Source: Pseudonocardia sp. EC080619-01
GTDB taxonomy: Bacteria > Actinomycetota > Actinomycetes > Mycobacteriales > Pseudonocardiaceae
Assembly: GCF_001420995.1 (NCBI RefSeq)
Contig: NZ_CP012184.1
Coordinates: 356,501-420,500 of the forward strand
Reading direction: 5' to 3'
DNA length: 64,000 nucleotides
In this document: piece by piece, positions 42,817 through 51,108 of the stretch
How the letters are laid out: each line of letters starts with the position of its first letter
Position numbering within the stretch: the first letter of the stretch is position 1
Made by a program: the position numbers and the translations under genes
Notes under the pieces: generated by a model
What the model saw: only the letters and a program-made list of their open reading frames with translations
What the model was told of the DNA's origin: nothing
The model's database searches: none

Positions 42817-43554
42817 TCAGGCGCGCAGGGTGTCCAGCAGCTCCGCCTCGACCGCCGCGAGCCGCGGGTCGGTGAGGACGTCCCGGGTCCGCGGCCGCGG
42901 GAGGTCGACGGCGACCTCCCGCACCACCGTCGCCGGCCGCGGGGAGAACACGATCACCCGGTCGGAGAGGAAGGCGGCCTCGCGGACGTCGTGCGTGATC
43001 AGCAGGGTCGTCCAGCCGTAGCGCTCGCGCATCGACTCCAGCCACTCCTGCATCCCGGTGCGGGTGAGCGCGTCGAGGGCGCCGAAGGGCTCGTCGAGGA
43101 GCAGCACCTCCCGCCCGCCGACGACGGTCCGCAGCAGCGCGGCCCGCTGCCGCATCCCCCCGGAGAGCTCGGACGGGCGCGCCCCCTCGAACCCGTCGAG
43201 CCCGAACGGGGCGAACAGCGCCCGCGCGCGCTCGCGGGCCTCGCGGCGCGACACGCCCGCGACCTCGAGGCCGAGGGTGGTGTTGTCGAGGACCGTCCGC
43301 CACGGGAAGAGCAGGTCCTGCTGGGGCATCAGCCCGAACGGGGCGCCGTCCACCGGATCGCCGTCGACCGTGGTCGCCCCGGTCACCGTGGCGCCGTCGA
43401 GGATCCCCGCCATCGCGGCGAACAGCGTGGACTTCCCGCACCCGGAGGGGCCGACGATGGAGACGAACTCCCCCGGCGCGACGTCGAGCGACACGTCGTC
43501 GAGGACGGCCAGGCCGCCGTAGGACACCGACAGGTCCCGCACCGCCACCTTCAT
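42817..43554 (-). CDS. Thiamin-precursor ABC ATPase (ThiZ/SsuB-like)
   Basis: 245 residues. Walker A GPSGCGKST, signature LSGGMRQR, Walker B VLLLDEPFGALD, H-loop ITHD. Belongs to the nitrate/sulfonate/taurine/HMP subgroup (MPQQDLLFPWRTVLDN). ATG at 43554 overlaps the permease stop as ATGA. Third gene of an operon under a TPP riboswitch, so it powers import of a thiamin pyrimidine precursor. Confidence 0.9.
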   Translation of the reverse strand: MKVAVRDLSVSYGGLAVLDDVSLDVAPGEFVSIVGPSGCGKSTLFAAMAGILDGATVTGATTVDGDPVDGAPFGLMPQQDLLFPWRTVLDNTTLGLEVAGVSRREARERARALFAPFGLDGFEGARPSELSGGMRQRAALLRTVVGGREVLLLDEPFGALDALTRTGMQEWLESMRERYGWTTLLITHDVREAAFLSDRVIVFSPRPATVVREVAVDLPRPRTRDVLTDPRLAAVEAELLDTLRA

Positions 43555-44300
43555 CGGTGATCACCCCGGTACCAGGGCGTCACCAGGCGCTGCACGACGT
43601 GGGTCAGCCCGAACAGCGCGACCGAGAGCACCGCCGTCACCGCGACGGCGGCGAGCACCAGGTCGGTGCGGAACTGGTTCTTCTGCAGCTGCATGAAGAT
43701 CCCCAGCCCGGCACGGGCACCGACGTACTCGGCGAAGATCGCCCCGGTGACGGCGTAGGTGATCGCGATCCGCAACGACGTGAAGAACGACGGCATCGCC
43801 CCGGGCAGCCGGACGTAGCGGAACCGCTGCCAGCGGCTCGCCCCCATCGACCGCAGCAGCGCCGTGGCCGACCGGTCCGTCGCGGCGAACCCCTCGATCA
43901 GGCCGACGGTCACCGGGAAGAACGTCACCAGCGCGATGACCAGCACCTTCGGCAGCAGCCCGAACCCGAACCAGATGATCAGCAGCGGCGCGATCGCGAC
44001 GACCGGGAGCGTCTGGGACGCCACCAGCAGCGGGGTCAGCGCCCGGCGCAGCCACGGGGAGAAGTCCACGCCGACCGCGATGGCCCACGCGACCAGCAGC
44101 GACACGGTGAACCCGACGACCGTCACCTGCACCGTCGGCAGCGTGTTCTCCCACAGCACCGACCGGAACGCCCAGCCCTGCTCGACGACGCGCAGCGGCG
44201 AGGGCAGCACCTGCGGCCGGACCCCGGTGACCGCGACGGCCGCCTGCCAGACGGCCAGCAGCGCCACGACCAGCAGCGCGGCGGGGGCGAGCCGGCGCAT
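43551..44300 (-). CDS. Thiamin-precursor ABC permease (ThiX/SsuC-like)
   Basis: 249 residues, six hydrophobic segments, EAA-type loop TALLRSMGASRWQRFRYVRLPGA. The ATG at 44300 shares a base with the binding-protein stop (TGATG); a GTG one codon upstream is possible. With the NMT1/THI5-like binding protein and the ATPase it forms one importer. Confidence 0.9.
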   Translation of the reverse strand: MRRLAPAALLVVALLAVWQAAVAVTGVRPQVLPSPLRVVEQGWAFRSVLWENTLPTVQVTVVGFTVSLLVAWAIAVGVDFSPWLRRALTPLLVASQTLPVVAIAPLLIIWFGFGLLPKVLVIALVTFFPVTVGLIEGFAATDRSATALLRSMGASRWQRFRYVRLPGAMPSFFTSLRIAITYAVTGAIFAEYVGARAGLGIFMQLQKNQFRTDLVLAAVAVTAVLSVALFGLTHVVQRLVTPWYRGDHR

Positions 44301-45319
44301 CACGGTGTCAGGTAGTCGTTGGTGAACCAGGTGGAGAAGTCGGGCTTCTCGCGGACCGGGGCGCCGTCGGGCCCGGCCACCGTCCCGGTGTCGTAGAGGA
44401 ACCCGGAGAACGCCGACCACTTCTCCGGCGTCTGGAAGCCCACGCGGCCCTGCTCGTCGCGCAGGTAGCCGTCGGCGAGCATCGTCGCGCCCCGGTCGAC
44501 GAGCTGGTCGTCGGTGAAGGCGCCCGGGTTGGCCTCGGACAGCATCCGGGCCGCACCGGCCGGGTCCTGCGCGGCGAGGGCGTAGCCGCGCTGGGCGGCC
44601 TGCACGAAGGCGCGCGCCCGGTCCGGGTTCTGCTGCAGCCAGGTCGAGTTGCCGACGAGGAGCACGTTGTAGGCGTCCGGGAAGCCGCAGTCGGTGTACC
44701 GGAACGTCTTCAGCGGCTCGCCCCGCAGCTGCGCCTCGATGCCCTCGACGTTGACGAACGGCTCGGTGAAGTCGGCCTGCCCGGCGTAGAGCGCCTCGTA
44801 GGCCGCGGTGTTCAGCACCTCGGTGCGGATGTCGCCGCGCCCGCCGTCGTTGCGGATCACCGCCTGCATCTTCGCGACCTCGCCGGGCTCGCCGAACCCG
44901 GCGTAGACCTTGCCGTCGAGGTCGCGCGGCGACCGGATGTCGGCCCGGTCGGCGCGGACCGCGATCTCGGTGGCCCAGTGCTGCAGGACCGCCATCACCG
45001 AGGTGATGTCGGCCCCTGCGGCCCGGGAGTAGGTGAAGGAGCTCTGGAAGCTGATGCCGAAGTCCGCGGCGCCGCTGCCGACGAGCGTGTCCGGCGACGT
45101 CTGGTTGTAGGGCAGGAACTCGACGTCCAGTCCGGCGTCGCGGAAGTACCCGGCCTGCTGGGCGGCGAACAGGCCGATGTGGTTGGTGTTGGGCGTCCAG
45201 TCCAGCGCGACGCGGATCGGCTGGTCCCGGTCCGCTCCCCCGCCGTCGCCGCCGGCACAGCCGGACAGCGCGAGGACGAGCGCGAGCAGCAGGACGATCG
45301 GACGGGCACGTGAGAGCAC
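44300..45319 (-). CDS. NMT1/THI5-like pyrimidine-binding lipoprotein (ThiY-like)
   Basis: 339 residues. Signal peptide with lipobox ALSGC; VALDWTPNTNHIGLFAAQQAGYF is the signature of NMT1/THI5-family proteins that bind formyl-aminopyrimidine or HMP. Further family features: DFGISFQSSFTYSRAAG and FVNVEGIEAQLRG. GTG at 45319, 11 bp after the riboswitch core. Salvages thiamin breakdown products (family and riboswitch knowledge; ligand not proven). Confidence 0.9.
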   Translation of the reverse strand: MLSRARPIVLLLALVLALSGCAGGDGGGADRDQPIRVALDWTPNTNHIGLFAAQQAGYFRDAGLDVEFLPYNQTSPDTLVGSGAADFGISFQSSFTYSRAAGADITSVMAVLQHWATEIAVRADRADIRSPRDLDGKVYAGFGEPGEVAKMQAVIRNDGGRGDIRTEVLNTAAYEALYAGQADFTEPFVNVEGIEAQLRGEPLKTFRYTDCGFPDAYNVLLVGNSTWLQQNPDRARAFVQAAQRGYALAAQDPAGAARMLSEANPGAFTDDQLVDRGATMLADGYLRDEQGRVGFQTPEKWSAFSGFLYDTGTVAGPDGAPVREKPDFSTWFTNDYLTP

Positions 45320-45329
45320 GAGAGCGGCC

Positions 45330-45417
45330 TCCCTACGCCGGTGTCACCCGGATCAGGTTCGAACGGTCGGCGGCCGGTCCTGCCGCCCTCTCAGCCTCGG
45401 TGCGCGGGCTCCCGCGG
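45330..45417 (-). promoter_or_regulatory. TPP riboswitch (THI element)
   Basis: On the minus strand the conserved core reads GGCTGAGAGG (P2/J3-2) and, further on, GAACCTGATCCGGGTGACACC followed by GGCGTAGGGA, with a closing GGGAGCCCG-type helix upstream. The order, spacing and adjacency to thiamin-transport genes match the TPP riboswitch. Binding of TPP would sequester the start region at 45319. Confidence 0.95.
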
Positions 45418-45640
45418 TACGGCCGGTCAGCCTACGCGGGTACACCGGCCCGGGCGAGCCGCGCCCGTCGATCACCAACCGTTGATCGTCATCACCCTGC
45501 GTCACGTCCGAGCGCGAGACGCGAGCCGGTGTCACCGAGTCGCCGCTCGATCGTTATCCTCGGGCTCCGCGAGAGCGACGCTGCGTGACCGGCCGGATCC
45601 GAATCCGCGGACCCGTCCGACGCGGCGCGGAAGGGACGAG

Positions 45641-47017
45641 ATGGCGGCCTCCCCGTGGATCTCCGGAACGGCCGGCCGCGTGACACCCGATCCTGCGCCC
45701 GCCCTCGTGCGGGTGGCGCTGCAGGCCGGGTCGACCTCGGTCGCCCACGTCGACGTGGCCGCGATGCTGTCCGGTCTCTGCGTGGCGCTCGTCCCCGCCG
45801 CAGGTGTCGGCGGTGCCGCCCTGCTGCTCCGTGAGCCGGCCGACCCCCGTGACCCGAAGGGCCGGCGGGTGTTCGGCTCGGACACCGCCGCGACCCGGCT
45901 CGGGGAGCTCCAGCGCCGTGCCGACGCCGGGCCGGGCCCGGCCGCCGAGCGCGGCGACCGGGTGCTGCTCACCCCCGACCTGACCCGGTCCGGGCCGCCC
46001 GAGCTCGCCGCCGCGGCAGCGGACTGCGGGCTGGTCCGGTCGCTCGCCGTCCCGGTACCGATCGCCGGCCGCACCGGCGGGGTCCTGCAGCTGTTCGCCC
46101 GGGGCGGCCCGAAGGACCGGCTCACCGAGGACCTGGCCGACGCGCTGCGCGCGGTCGTGACGGCGCTGGCGGCCCGCATCGCCGACGTCCGGGAGATCGC
46201 CAGGCTGGAGCAGGCGGCGGCCCGCGAGGCGGGGACGGGCACGTCCTCGCTCCCCGGTGCGCCGTCCGCACTCCCGGGGGTGCCCCCGGGAGCCGAGCTG
46301 CGCGGGACTGCCCGGCCCGGCGGCCCACGGGACGGTGCCGCGAGCCCGTGGGCCGGGCGGTCCCCGGTCACGGGTCCGCCGGGCCGGTCGGCTCCGTCGG
46401 GCCCCGGTTCGCCGGGCCCCGGTCGCGGCCGGGCCGCCGGATCGGACTCCACCCGGGCGGGGGACCCGCGCACGCGCACCGACGGACCGGACGACGACCG
46501 CGCCCGGCCGCGCGACCCGTGGCCCGCACCGGCGGGCGATGCGCCCGCACGACCGTCCGGCCCTCCGGCGCCCCGATCGGCGGATCCGTCCGCGGCGGGG
46601 CAGGCGGGCCCGGTCCCCGCCCGGCTGCCGTCCCCGCGCGACCCGATCAGCGGTGGCACCCGGATCGGACGCGCGGACGGTCCGCGGAACGGCTCCGGCC
46701 GCACCGCGGAGCCGGGTCGCGACGGCGGCCGGCAGTCCGGCCCGCTCGGCGGACGACCGCAGGCCCCCGGGCCCCGCGAGGGTGACGGACCGCTCCCGCG
46801 GACACCGGCCGACCGGTGGATCGGCTCCCGGGCCGATCCCGCGGCCGACGCGGCCGGCGACCGGGAGGACCACGGGGCGGACGGTCACGACGACGACGTG
46901 CCGCCGCGCGCCGACCGGACGGCCCTCATCCCGGTGGCGCGCCGGTCGGGCGGGACCGGGTCCGGCCCGCAGGTCCCCGCGCAGCGCCGGGCCCGGCACC
47001 GTCGCCGGTCCGACTGA
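45641..47017 (+). CDS. GAF-domain protein with long disordered tail
   Basis: 458 residues. About 20-185 is a GAF-like sensory domain (AAMLSGLCVALVPAAGVGGAALLL, LVRSLAVPVPIAGRTGGVLQLF, ending in helix VVTALAARIADVREIARLEQAA). From about 195 onward the sequence is Pro/Gly/Arg/Asp-rich and probably disordered, ending in a basic RRARHRRRSD. No output domain is visible. ATG at 45641 after GGAAGGGACGAG. A role in sensing or as an interaction scaffold is possible, but no partner is suggested by the context. Confidence 0.65.
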   Translation: MAASPWISGTAGRVTPDPAPALVRVALQAGSTSVAHVDVAAMLSGLCVALVPAAGVGGAALLLREPADPRDPKGRRVFGSDTAATRLGELQRRADAGPGPAAERGDRVLLTPDLTRSGPPELAAAAADCGLVRSLAVPVPIAGRTGGVLQLFARGGPKDRLTEDLADALRAVVTALAARIADVREIARLEQAAAREAGTGTSSLPGAPSALPGVPPGAELRGTARPGGPRDGAASPWAGRSPVTGPPGRSAPSGPGSPGPGRGRAAGSDSTRAGDPRTRTDGPDDDRARPRDPWPAPAGDAPARPSGPPAPRSADPSAAGQAGPVPARLPSPRDPISGGTRIGRADGPRNGSGRTAEPGRDGGRQSGPLGGRPQAPGPREGDGPLPRTPADRWIGSRADPAADAAGDREDHGADGHDDDVPPRADRTALIPVARRSGGTGSGPQVPAQRRARHRRRSD

Positions 47018-47103
47018 GGGCGTCGCCGCCCAGGCGGCGGACGGCCGCACCGGGTCCGGCCCGCCCGGTCGACCGGTGCCGGCCACGGCCGCCCGGACCG
47101 CCG

Positions 47104-47697
47104 TCACACCGGCGGTCCGGCTCCGGTGGGCGTGTGCTCCGCGGACGGGTGCCCCGAGGACGAGGGCACGTGCTCCGACGGCGTGCGCTCCGCGGACGTG
47201 CTCGGCGACGCCGCGTCCCCGGCACCGGCCACGTCTCCCGCCCCGGCCACGTCCTCGGCCCCGGCCACGTCCTCGGCACCGGCCTGCCCGGCCGCCCGTC
47301 CGGCCTCGACCTGGGCGTGTTCCTGCAGGTAGGCCGACACCCGCTGGCGGCTGACCCCGAACAGCCGTCCGATCCCGGCGATCGTCTCCCCCTCGCCGTG
47401 CAGCGCCACCGCCTCCTCCCGGCGGAAGCGGCCGCCGACGGCGCCGAGGCCGTCCAGCGCGCGGGTGACGCTCTCGACGATCAGCGGGCGGTTCTCCTGC
47501 GGCACGATCTCCCGCCAGCCGAGGCCGCGGGACCGCAGCTCCTGCAGCTCCAGCACGCGCTGCCGGGCCGACTCCAGGTCCGCGATCGACGCGTCCAGCT
47601 CGGCACCGAGTGCGGCCAGCGCGGAGTCCGCGGAGTCCGCGGAGTCCGCGGTGTCCGCGTCGCCCGCACCGGCAGCGCCGGATCCGTCCCCCACCAT
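47104..47697 (-). CDS. HTH protein with coiled coil and repeat-rich tail
   Basis: 197 residues. An acidic ADSADSADSALAALGAE start (encoded by 9-bp tandem repeats near 47625-47660) leads to a coiled coil (about 28-60), a conserved middle (RSRGLGWREIVPQENRPLIVESV) and a helix-turn-helix IAGIGRLFGVSRQRVSAYLQEH. The C-terminus carries EDVAGAEDVAGAGDVAGAGD repeats. Probably a DNA-binding protein. ATG at 47697; a GTG two codons upstream is possible. Convergent with the GAF gene, divergent from the GMC oxidoreductase. Confidence 0.65.
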   Translation of the reverse strand: MVGDGSGAAGAGDADTADSADSADSALAALGAELDASIADLESARQRVLELQELRSRGLGWREIVPQENRPLIVESVTRALDGLGAVGGRFRREEAVALHGEGETIAGIGRLFGVSRQRVSAYLQEHAQVEAGRAAGQAGAEDVAGAEDVAGAGDVAGAGDAASPSTSAERTPSEHVPSSSGHPSAEHTPTGAGPPV

Positions 47698-47795
47698 CGT
47701 CACCCTTCCGAGCGTACGGCCCGGTGTCACCCACCCTGGCTCGCCGCGTAGTCTCGACCAACGCAAGGGGGGTTGCTCCCTCGAACGGGCTATCA

Positions 47796-47811
47796 CCGAC
47801 CTACCGGTCGG
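47796..47811. promoter_or_regulatory. Palindrome upstream of the GMC oxidoreductase
   Basis: CCGACC-TACC-GGTCGG, perfect 6-bp arms, ending 14 bp before the ATG at 47826. Size and symmetry suit a TetR/MarR-class operator. The binding protein is unknown; the HTH protein next door is one candidate. Confidence 0.4.
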
Positions 47812-47825
47812 ACAGGAGGAGCGGG

Positions 47826-49529
47826 ATGGCGCGGTACGACGTCGTCATCGTCGGCGGGGGCTCGGCCGGTGCCGTGCTGGCCAACAGGCTCAGCGCCGAC
47901 ACCGATCGTACGGTACTCGTCCTGGAGGCGGGCCGGCCCGACCACCGGTGGGACCCGGTGATCCGGATGCCCGCGGCGCTGTCCCAGGCGTGGGGGAACC
48001 CGCGGTACGACTGGTGCTACACGACCGACCCCGAGGACGGTCTCGCCGGCCGCCGGATCGCCGTCCCGCGCGGGAAGGTGCTCGGCGGGAGCAGCAGCAT
48101 CAACGGGATGGTCTACCAGCGGGGCAACCCCGGTGACTACGACCGCTGGGCCACCGGGCCGGGCCTGTCCGGGTGGAGCTCGGCGCACTGCCTGCCCTAC
48201 TTCCGGCGCCTGGAGCGGCGGCTCTCCGAGCACCGCATCGCCCTCGACGCCGACGGCGCCGGGCCGCAGGTCCTCGAGCGCGCACCGGCGTCCGGCCCGC
48301 TCAACGACGCCTTCCTGATCGCCGCCGGGCAGGCCGGGCACGCGGTGCTCGACAACGTCAACGGCCCCCGCCAGGAAGGCTTCTCCCGCACCGAGCGGAC
48401 GATCTTCCGTGGCCGGCGGTACTCCGCCACCGACGCCTACCTGCACCCGGTCTCGGCGTCCCGCCCGAACCTGCGGGTCCGGACCGGGGTGCAGGTGCGC
48501 CAGCTGCGGTTCGACGCCGGCGGGTCCCGCGTGATCGGCGTCCGCTACAGCACCCCGGACGGGCTCACCCACGACGTCGACGCCGGCGAGACGATCCTGT
48601 GCGCCGGTGCGGTCGCCACCCCCCAGCTCATGCAGGTCTCCGGGATCGGGGACCCCGCCCACCTCGCGACGCTCGGGATCGACGTCCGGGCCGCGCTGCC
48701 GGGGGTCGGGGCGAACCTGCAGGACCACCTGGCCATCCACCTGCAGCACACGTGCCTCCGGCCGGTCTCGCTGGCCGGTCAGCGCCGGGCGCACCGGCTC
48801 CCGGGCGCGGCGGCCCGCTGGCTCGTCTCGGGCACCGGGATCGGCGCGAGCAACCACTTCGAGATCGGCGGGTTCGGCTCGACCTCGCTCGCCGCGGGCG
48901 TGCCGGACGTCATGATGCTGTTCGCCCCGGTCGCGATGCGCTTCGCGCCGGACATCCGGCCGGTCGGGCACGGGTTCGAGATGCACGTGAGCGTCATGGC
49001 CTCGGACGCGCGGGGCACCGTGCGGGCGGTCTCGCGGGACTCGTCGGTCCCGCCGCGCCTGCAGATGGGCTACCTCGCGACCGAGGACGACCGGCGGCGC
49101 TGGGTCGAGGCCATCGGGATCGCCCGCGGGATCCTCTCCCAGCCGGCCTTCGCCGGGCTGGACGGCGGCGAGACGTTCCCGGGCCCGGGTGTCCGCAGCC
49201 CCGAGCAGGTCCTGGACTGGGTGTCACGACGCGCCCAGAACGGGCTGCACCCGACCAGCACCGCCCGGATGGGCACCGACGAGGGCTCCGTCGTCGACCC
49301 GTCGTCGATGCGCGTGCACGGCGTCGGCGGGCTGCGGGTGGTCGACGCGTCGGTCTTCCCGGACGTGCCGAACGCCAACACCTACGGGCCGGTCGTGATG
49401 GTCGCCGAGCGCGCTGCCGACCTGGTCCTCGGCAACACGCCGCTGACGCCGGAGGACCGCCCGTCCTTCCCCGCGCCGCGGCGCGACGGGAGCCCGGTGC
49501 CGGGTCTCGTGGAGCCCGTCGACGCCTGA
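47826..49529 (+). CDS. GMC-family FAD oxidoreductase (choline-dehydrogenase-like)
   Basis: 567 residues. FAD dinucleotide motif DVVIVGGGSAGAVLANRL, GMC signature 1 region RGKVLGGSSSINGMVYQRGNP, signature 2 GAVATPQLMQVSGIG and the C-terminal active-site region LHPTSTARMGTDEGSVVD ... NANTYGPVVMVAERAADL. Oxidises a primary or secondary alcohol to aldehyde or ketone. ATG at 47826 after GGACAGGAGGAGC. No betaine-aldehyde dehydrogenase or choline transporter nearby, so choline itself is not supported as the substrate. Confidence 0.9.
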   Translation: MARYDVVIVGGGSAGAVLANRLSADTDRTVLVLEAGRPDHRWDPVIRMPAALSQAWGNPRYDWCYTTDPEDGLAGRRIAVPRGKVLGGSSSINGMVYQRGNPGDYDRWATGPGLSGWSSAHCLPYFRRLERRLSEHRIALDADGAGPQVLERAPASGPLNDAFLIAAGQAGHAVLDNVNGPRQEGFSRTERTIFRGRRYSATDAYLHPVSASRPNLRVRTGVQVRQLRFDAGGSRVIGVRYSTPDGLTHDVDAGETILCAGAVATPQLMQVSGIGDPAHLATLGIDVRAALPGVGANLQDHLAIHLQHTCLRPVSLAGQRRAHRLPGAAARWLVSGTGIGASNHFEIGGFGSTSLAAGVPDVMMLFAPVAMRFAPDIRPVGHGFEMHVSVMASDARGTVRAVSRDSSVPPRLQMGYLATEDDRRRWVEAIGIARGILSQPAFAGLDGGETFPGPGVRSPEQVLDWVSRRAQNGLHPTSTARMGTDEGSVVDPSSMRVHGVGGLRVVDASVFPDVPNANTYGPVVMVAERAADLVLGNTPLTPEDRPSFPAPRRDGSPVPGLVEPVDA

Positions 49530-49560
49530 GCACCACACCGGCAGCACGACGGCGGAACGA

Positions 49561-49600
49561 CGAACGGGGCGGGGATCCGTGAGGATCCCCGCCCCGTTCG
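49561..49600. terminator. 18-bp perfect hairpin, bidirectional terminator
   Basis: CGAACGGGGCGGGGATCC and GGATCCCCGCCCCGTTCG with a GTGA loop, between the convergent GMC oxidoreductase and zinc-ribbon genes. Strong stem, no U-tract, as is usual for actinobacterial intrinsic terminators. Confidence 0.8.
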
Positions 49601-49626
49601 CTCAGGTCTGCTCGGGCCGACCGGGA

Positions 49627-49812
49627 CTACTCGCCTCCCTCGACCTCCACGCCGGACTCACGCAGCTTCTCCGCGTGGGCACGCCCGTGGTGGTTGCAGA
49701 AGAGGAGCTCCCCACCGGAGGGCAGGATCGCGCGCACCTTGGCCGCCGCACCGCAACGGTCGCAGCGGTCGGCGAGGGTCAGTTCGGGCCGGGTCAGCGT
49801 TTCGGGCTGCAT
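49627..49812 (-). CDS. Small zinc-ribbon-like protein (DUF7455-type)
   Basis: 61 residues. CDRCGAAAKVRAILPSGGELLFCNHHGRAH has the Cys-x2-Cys ... Cys-x-His-His pattern of a short zinc-binding protein widespread in actinobacteria and of unknown function. ATG at 49812 with GGAGGGAGACC upstream. Expressed alone. Confidence 0.8.
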   Translation of the reverse strand: MQPETLTRPELTLADRCDRCGAAAKVRAILPSGGELLFCNHHGRAHAEKLRESGVEVEGGE

Positions 49813-50113
49813 AGCGGTCTCCCTCCGTTGCGGCGGCGGGCTCGGGCGGCCCTCCGCCGTATCACCGTGACGACCGCACCAGGCGGGTCGCCCACACCTA
49901 AACAGACGCTCGAGGCCCCTGCACGTGTTCCCGGGGCGCGTCGCGACGACCGTCACGTCTGGATCTTCATCCGATCGGGCCGGTGACGCCGCGATGTACC
50001 CGCGGTGACCGATTACGTATGAAGTTGACTGCGCGTGAATCATGCGGGGACGGCCGCCCCTCATGCAAGCGCGCCACGGTAAACAGGCTGTGTCGCCGTC
50101 TACCGTGACCCGG
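49813..50113. other. Divergent promoter interval
   Basis: 301 bp between the zinc-ribbon gene and the EamA-type gene, with no supported coding frame. On the plus strand TACCGT at 50101-50106 lies 7 nt before the GTG at 50114, a leaderless promoter. Nothing else recognised. Confidence 0.5.
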
Positions 50114-51072
50114 GTGAGTGCTCGCCCGATCGGTGACCGGATCCCCGCCCCGCTGCTCTTCCTGGCGGGCGGCACGTCGATGTACGTCGGCGCGGCACTC
50201 GCCGTAGGGCTGTTCGACCGCCTGGCGCCGTCCGCGGTCGCGGAGCTGCGGCTGATCGGCGCAGCCCTGATCCTGCTGGCCTGGCGACGGCCGGGCCGCG
50301 AGGCGTGGCGCGGGGTGCGGCTGGTCCGCGCGGGGCTGTTCGGGCTGGCGACGGCGCTGATGAACGTCGCGTACTACGAGGCGATCGCCCGGCTCCCGCT
50401 CGGCACCACGGTGGCGATCGAGTTCACCGGCCCGGTGCTGGTCGCAGCCCTGGCGTCGCGCCGGCTGCGGGACTTCGGGGCGGTCGGGCTGGCCGCACTG
50501 GGGGTGCTCCTGATCGCCGACGTCCGCTGGTCCGGCAGCCCGGCCGGGGTGCTCTGGGCGCTGGGCGCGGCCGCGATGTGGGCGGCCTACGTCCTGCTCG
50601 GCAAACGCGTCGCCCGCGCCGGCAGCGGGATCGACGACCTGGCGACCGGATTCACCGTCGCGGCGGTGGTCCTCTCCCCGCTGCTGCTGCTCGGCCCGAG
50701 GGCGGGACGTCGGCGTTCGGTGTGACGAACCTCGCACCGCTCGCAGATCCGTCGCTGATCGCCCTGTCCGTCGGGCTGGGAGTGCTGTCGTCGGTCGTGC
50801 CCTACGTCCTCGACCAGGTCGTGCTGCGGCGGGTCGGGCAGGCCCGGTTCGCCGTGCTGCTCGCGCTCCTGCCCGCGACCGCGACGCTCATCGGCGTCGT
50901 GATGCTCGGCCAGCTCCCGGGGGCACTGGAGGGCGTCGGGATCCTGCTGGTGGTCGCGGCCGTCGCGCTGCGTTCACGGGACGGCGACGAGCCCGTCCCC
51001 GAACCGGCGGTCGGCGAGATCGGCGGTGGGGCCGGCGTCAGCGGCGACCGGGGACCGGCGTCGGGCCCCTGA
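50114..51072 (+). pseudogene. EamA/RhtA-type exporter, split by a frameshift
   Basis: Ten-helix DMT-superfamily exporter in two frames. From 50114 the first frame gives helices 1-7 (MYVGAALAVGLFDRL, ATALMNVAYYEAIARLPLGTTVAIEFTGPVLVAAL) and stops at 50725 after LLLLGPRAGRRRSV. The remaining helices (LADPSLIALSVGLGVLSSVVPYVLDQVVLRR and onward to 51072) are in another frame. One lost base within GGCCCGAGGGCGGG near 50695-50705 explains it. RhtA relatives export threonine/homoserine. Recent inactivation or a sequencing error; the protein is otherwise well preserved. Confidence 0.78.
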
Positions 51073-51108
51073 CCCGTGCCGGGTGTGCGGGACCGCGCAG
51101 CGGCGCAC

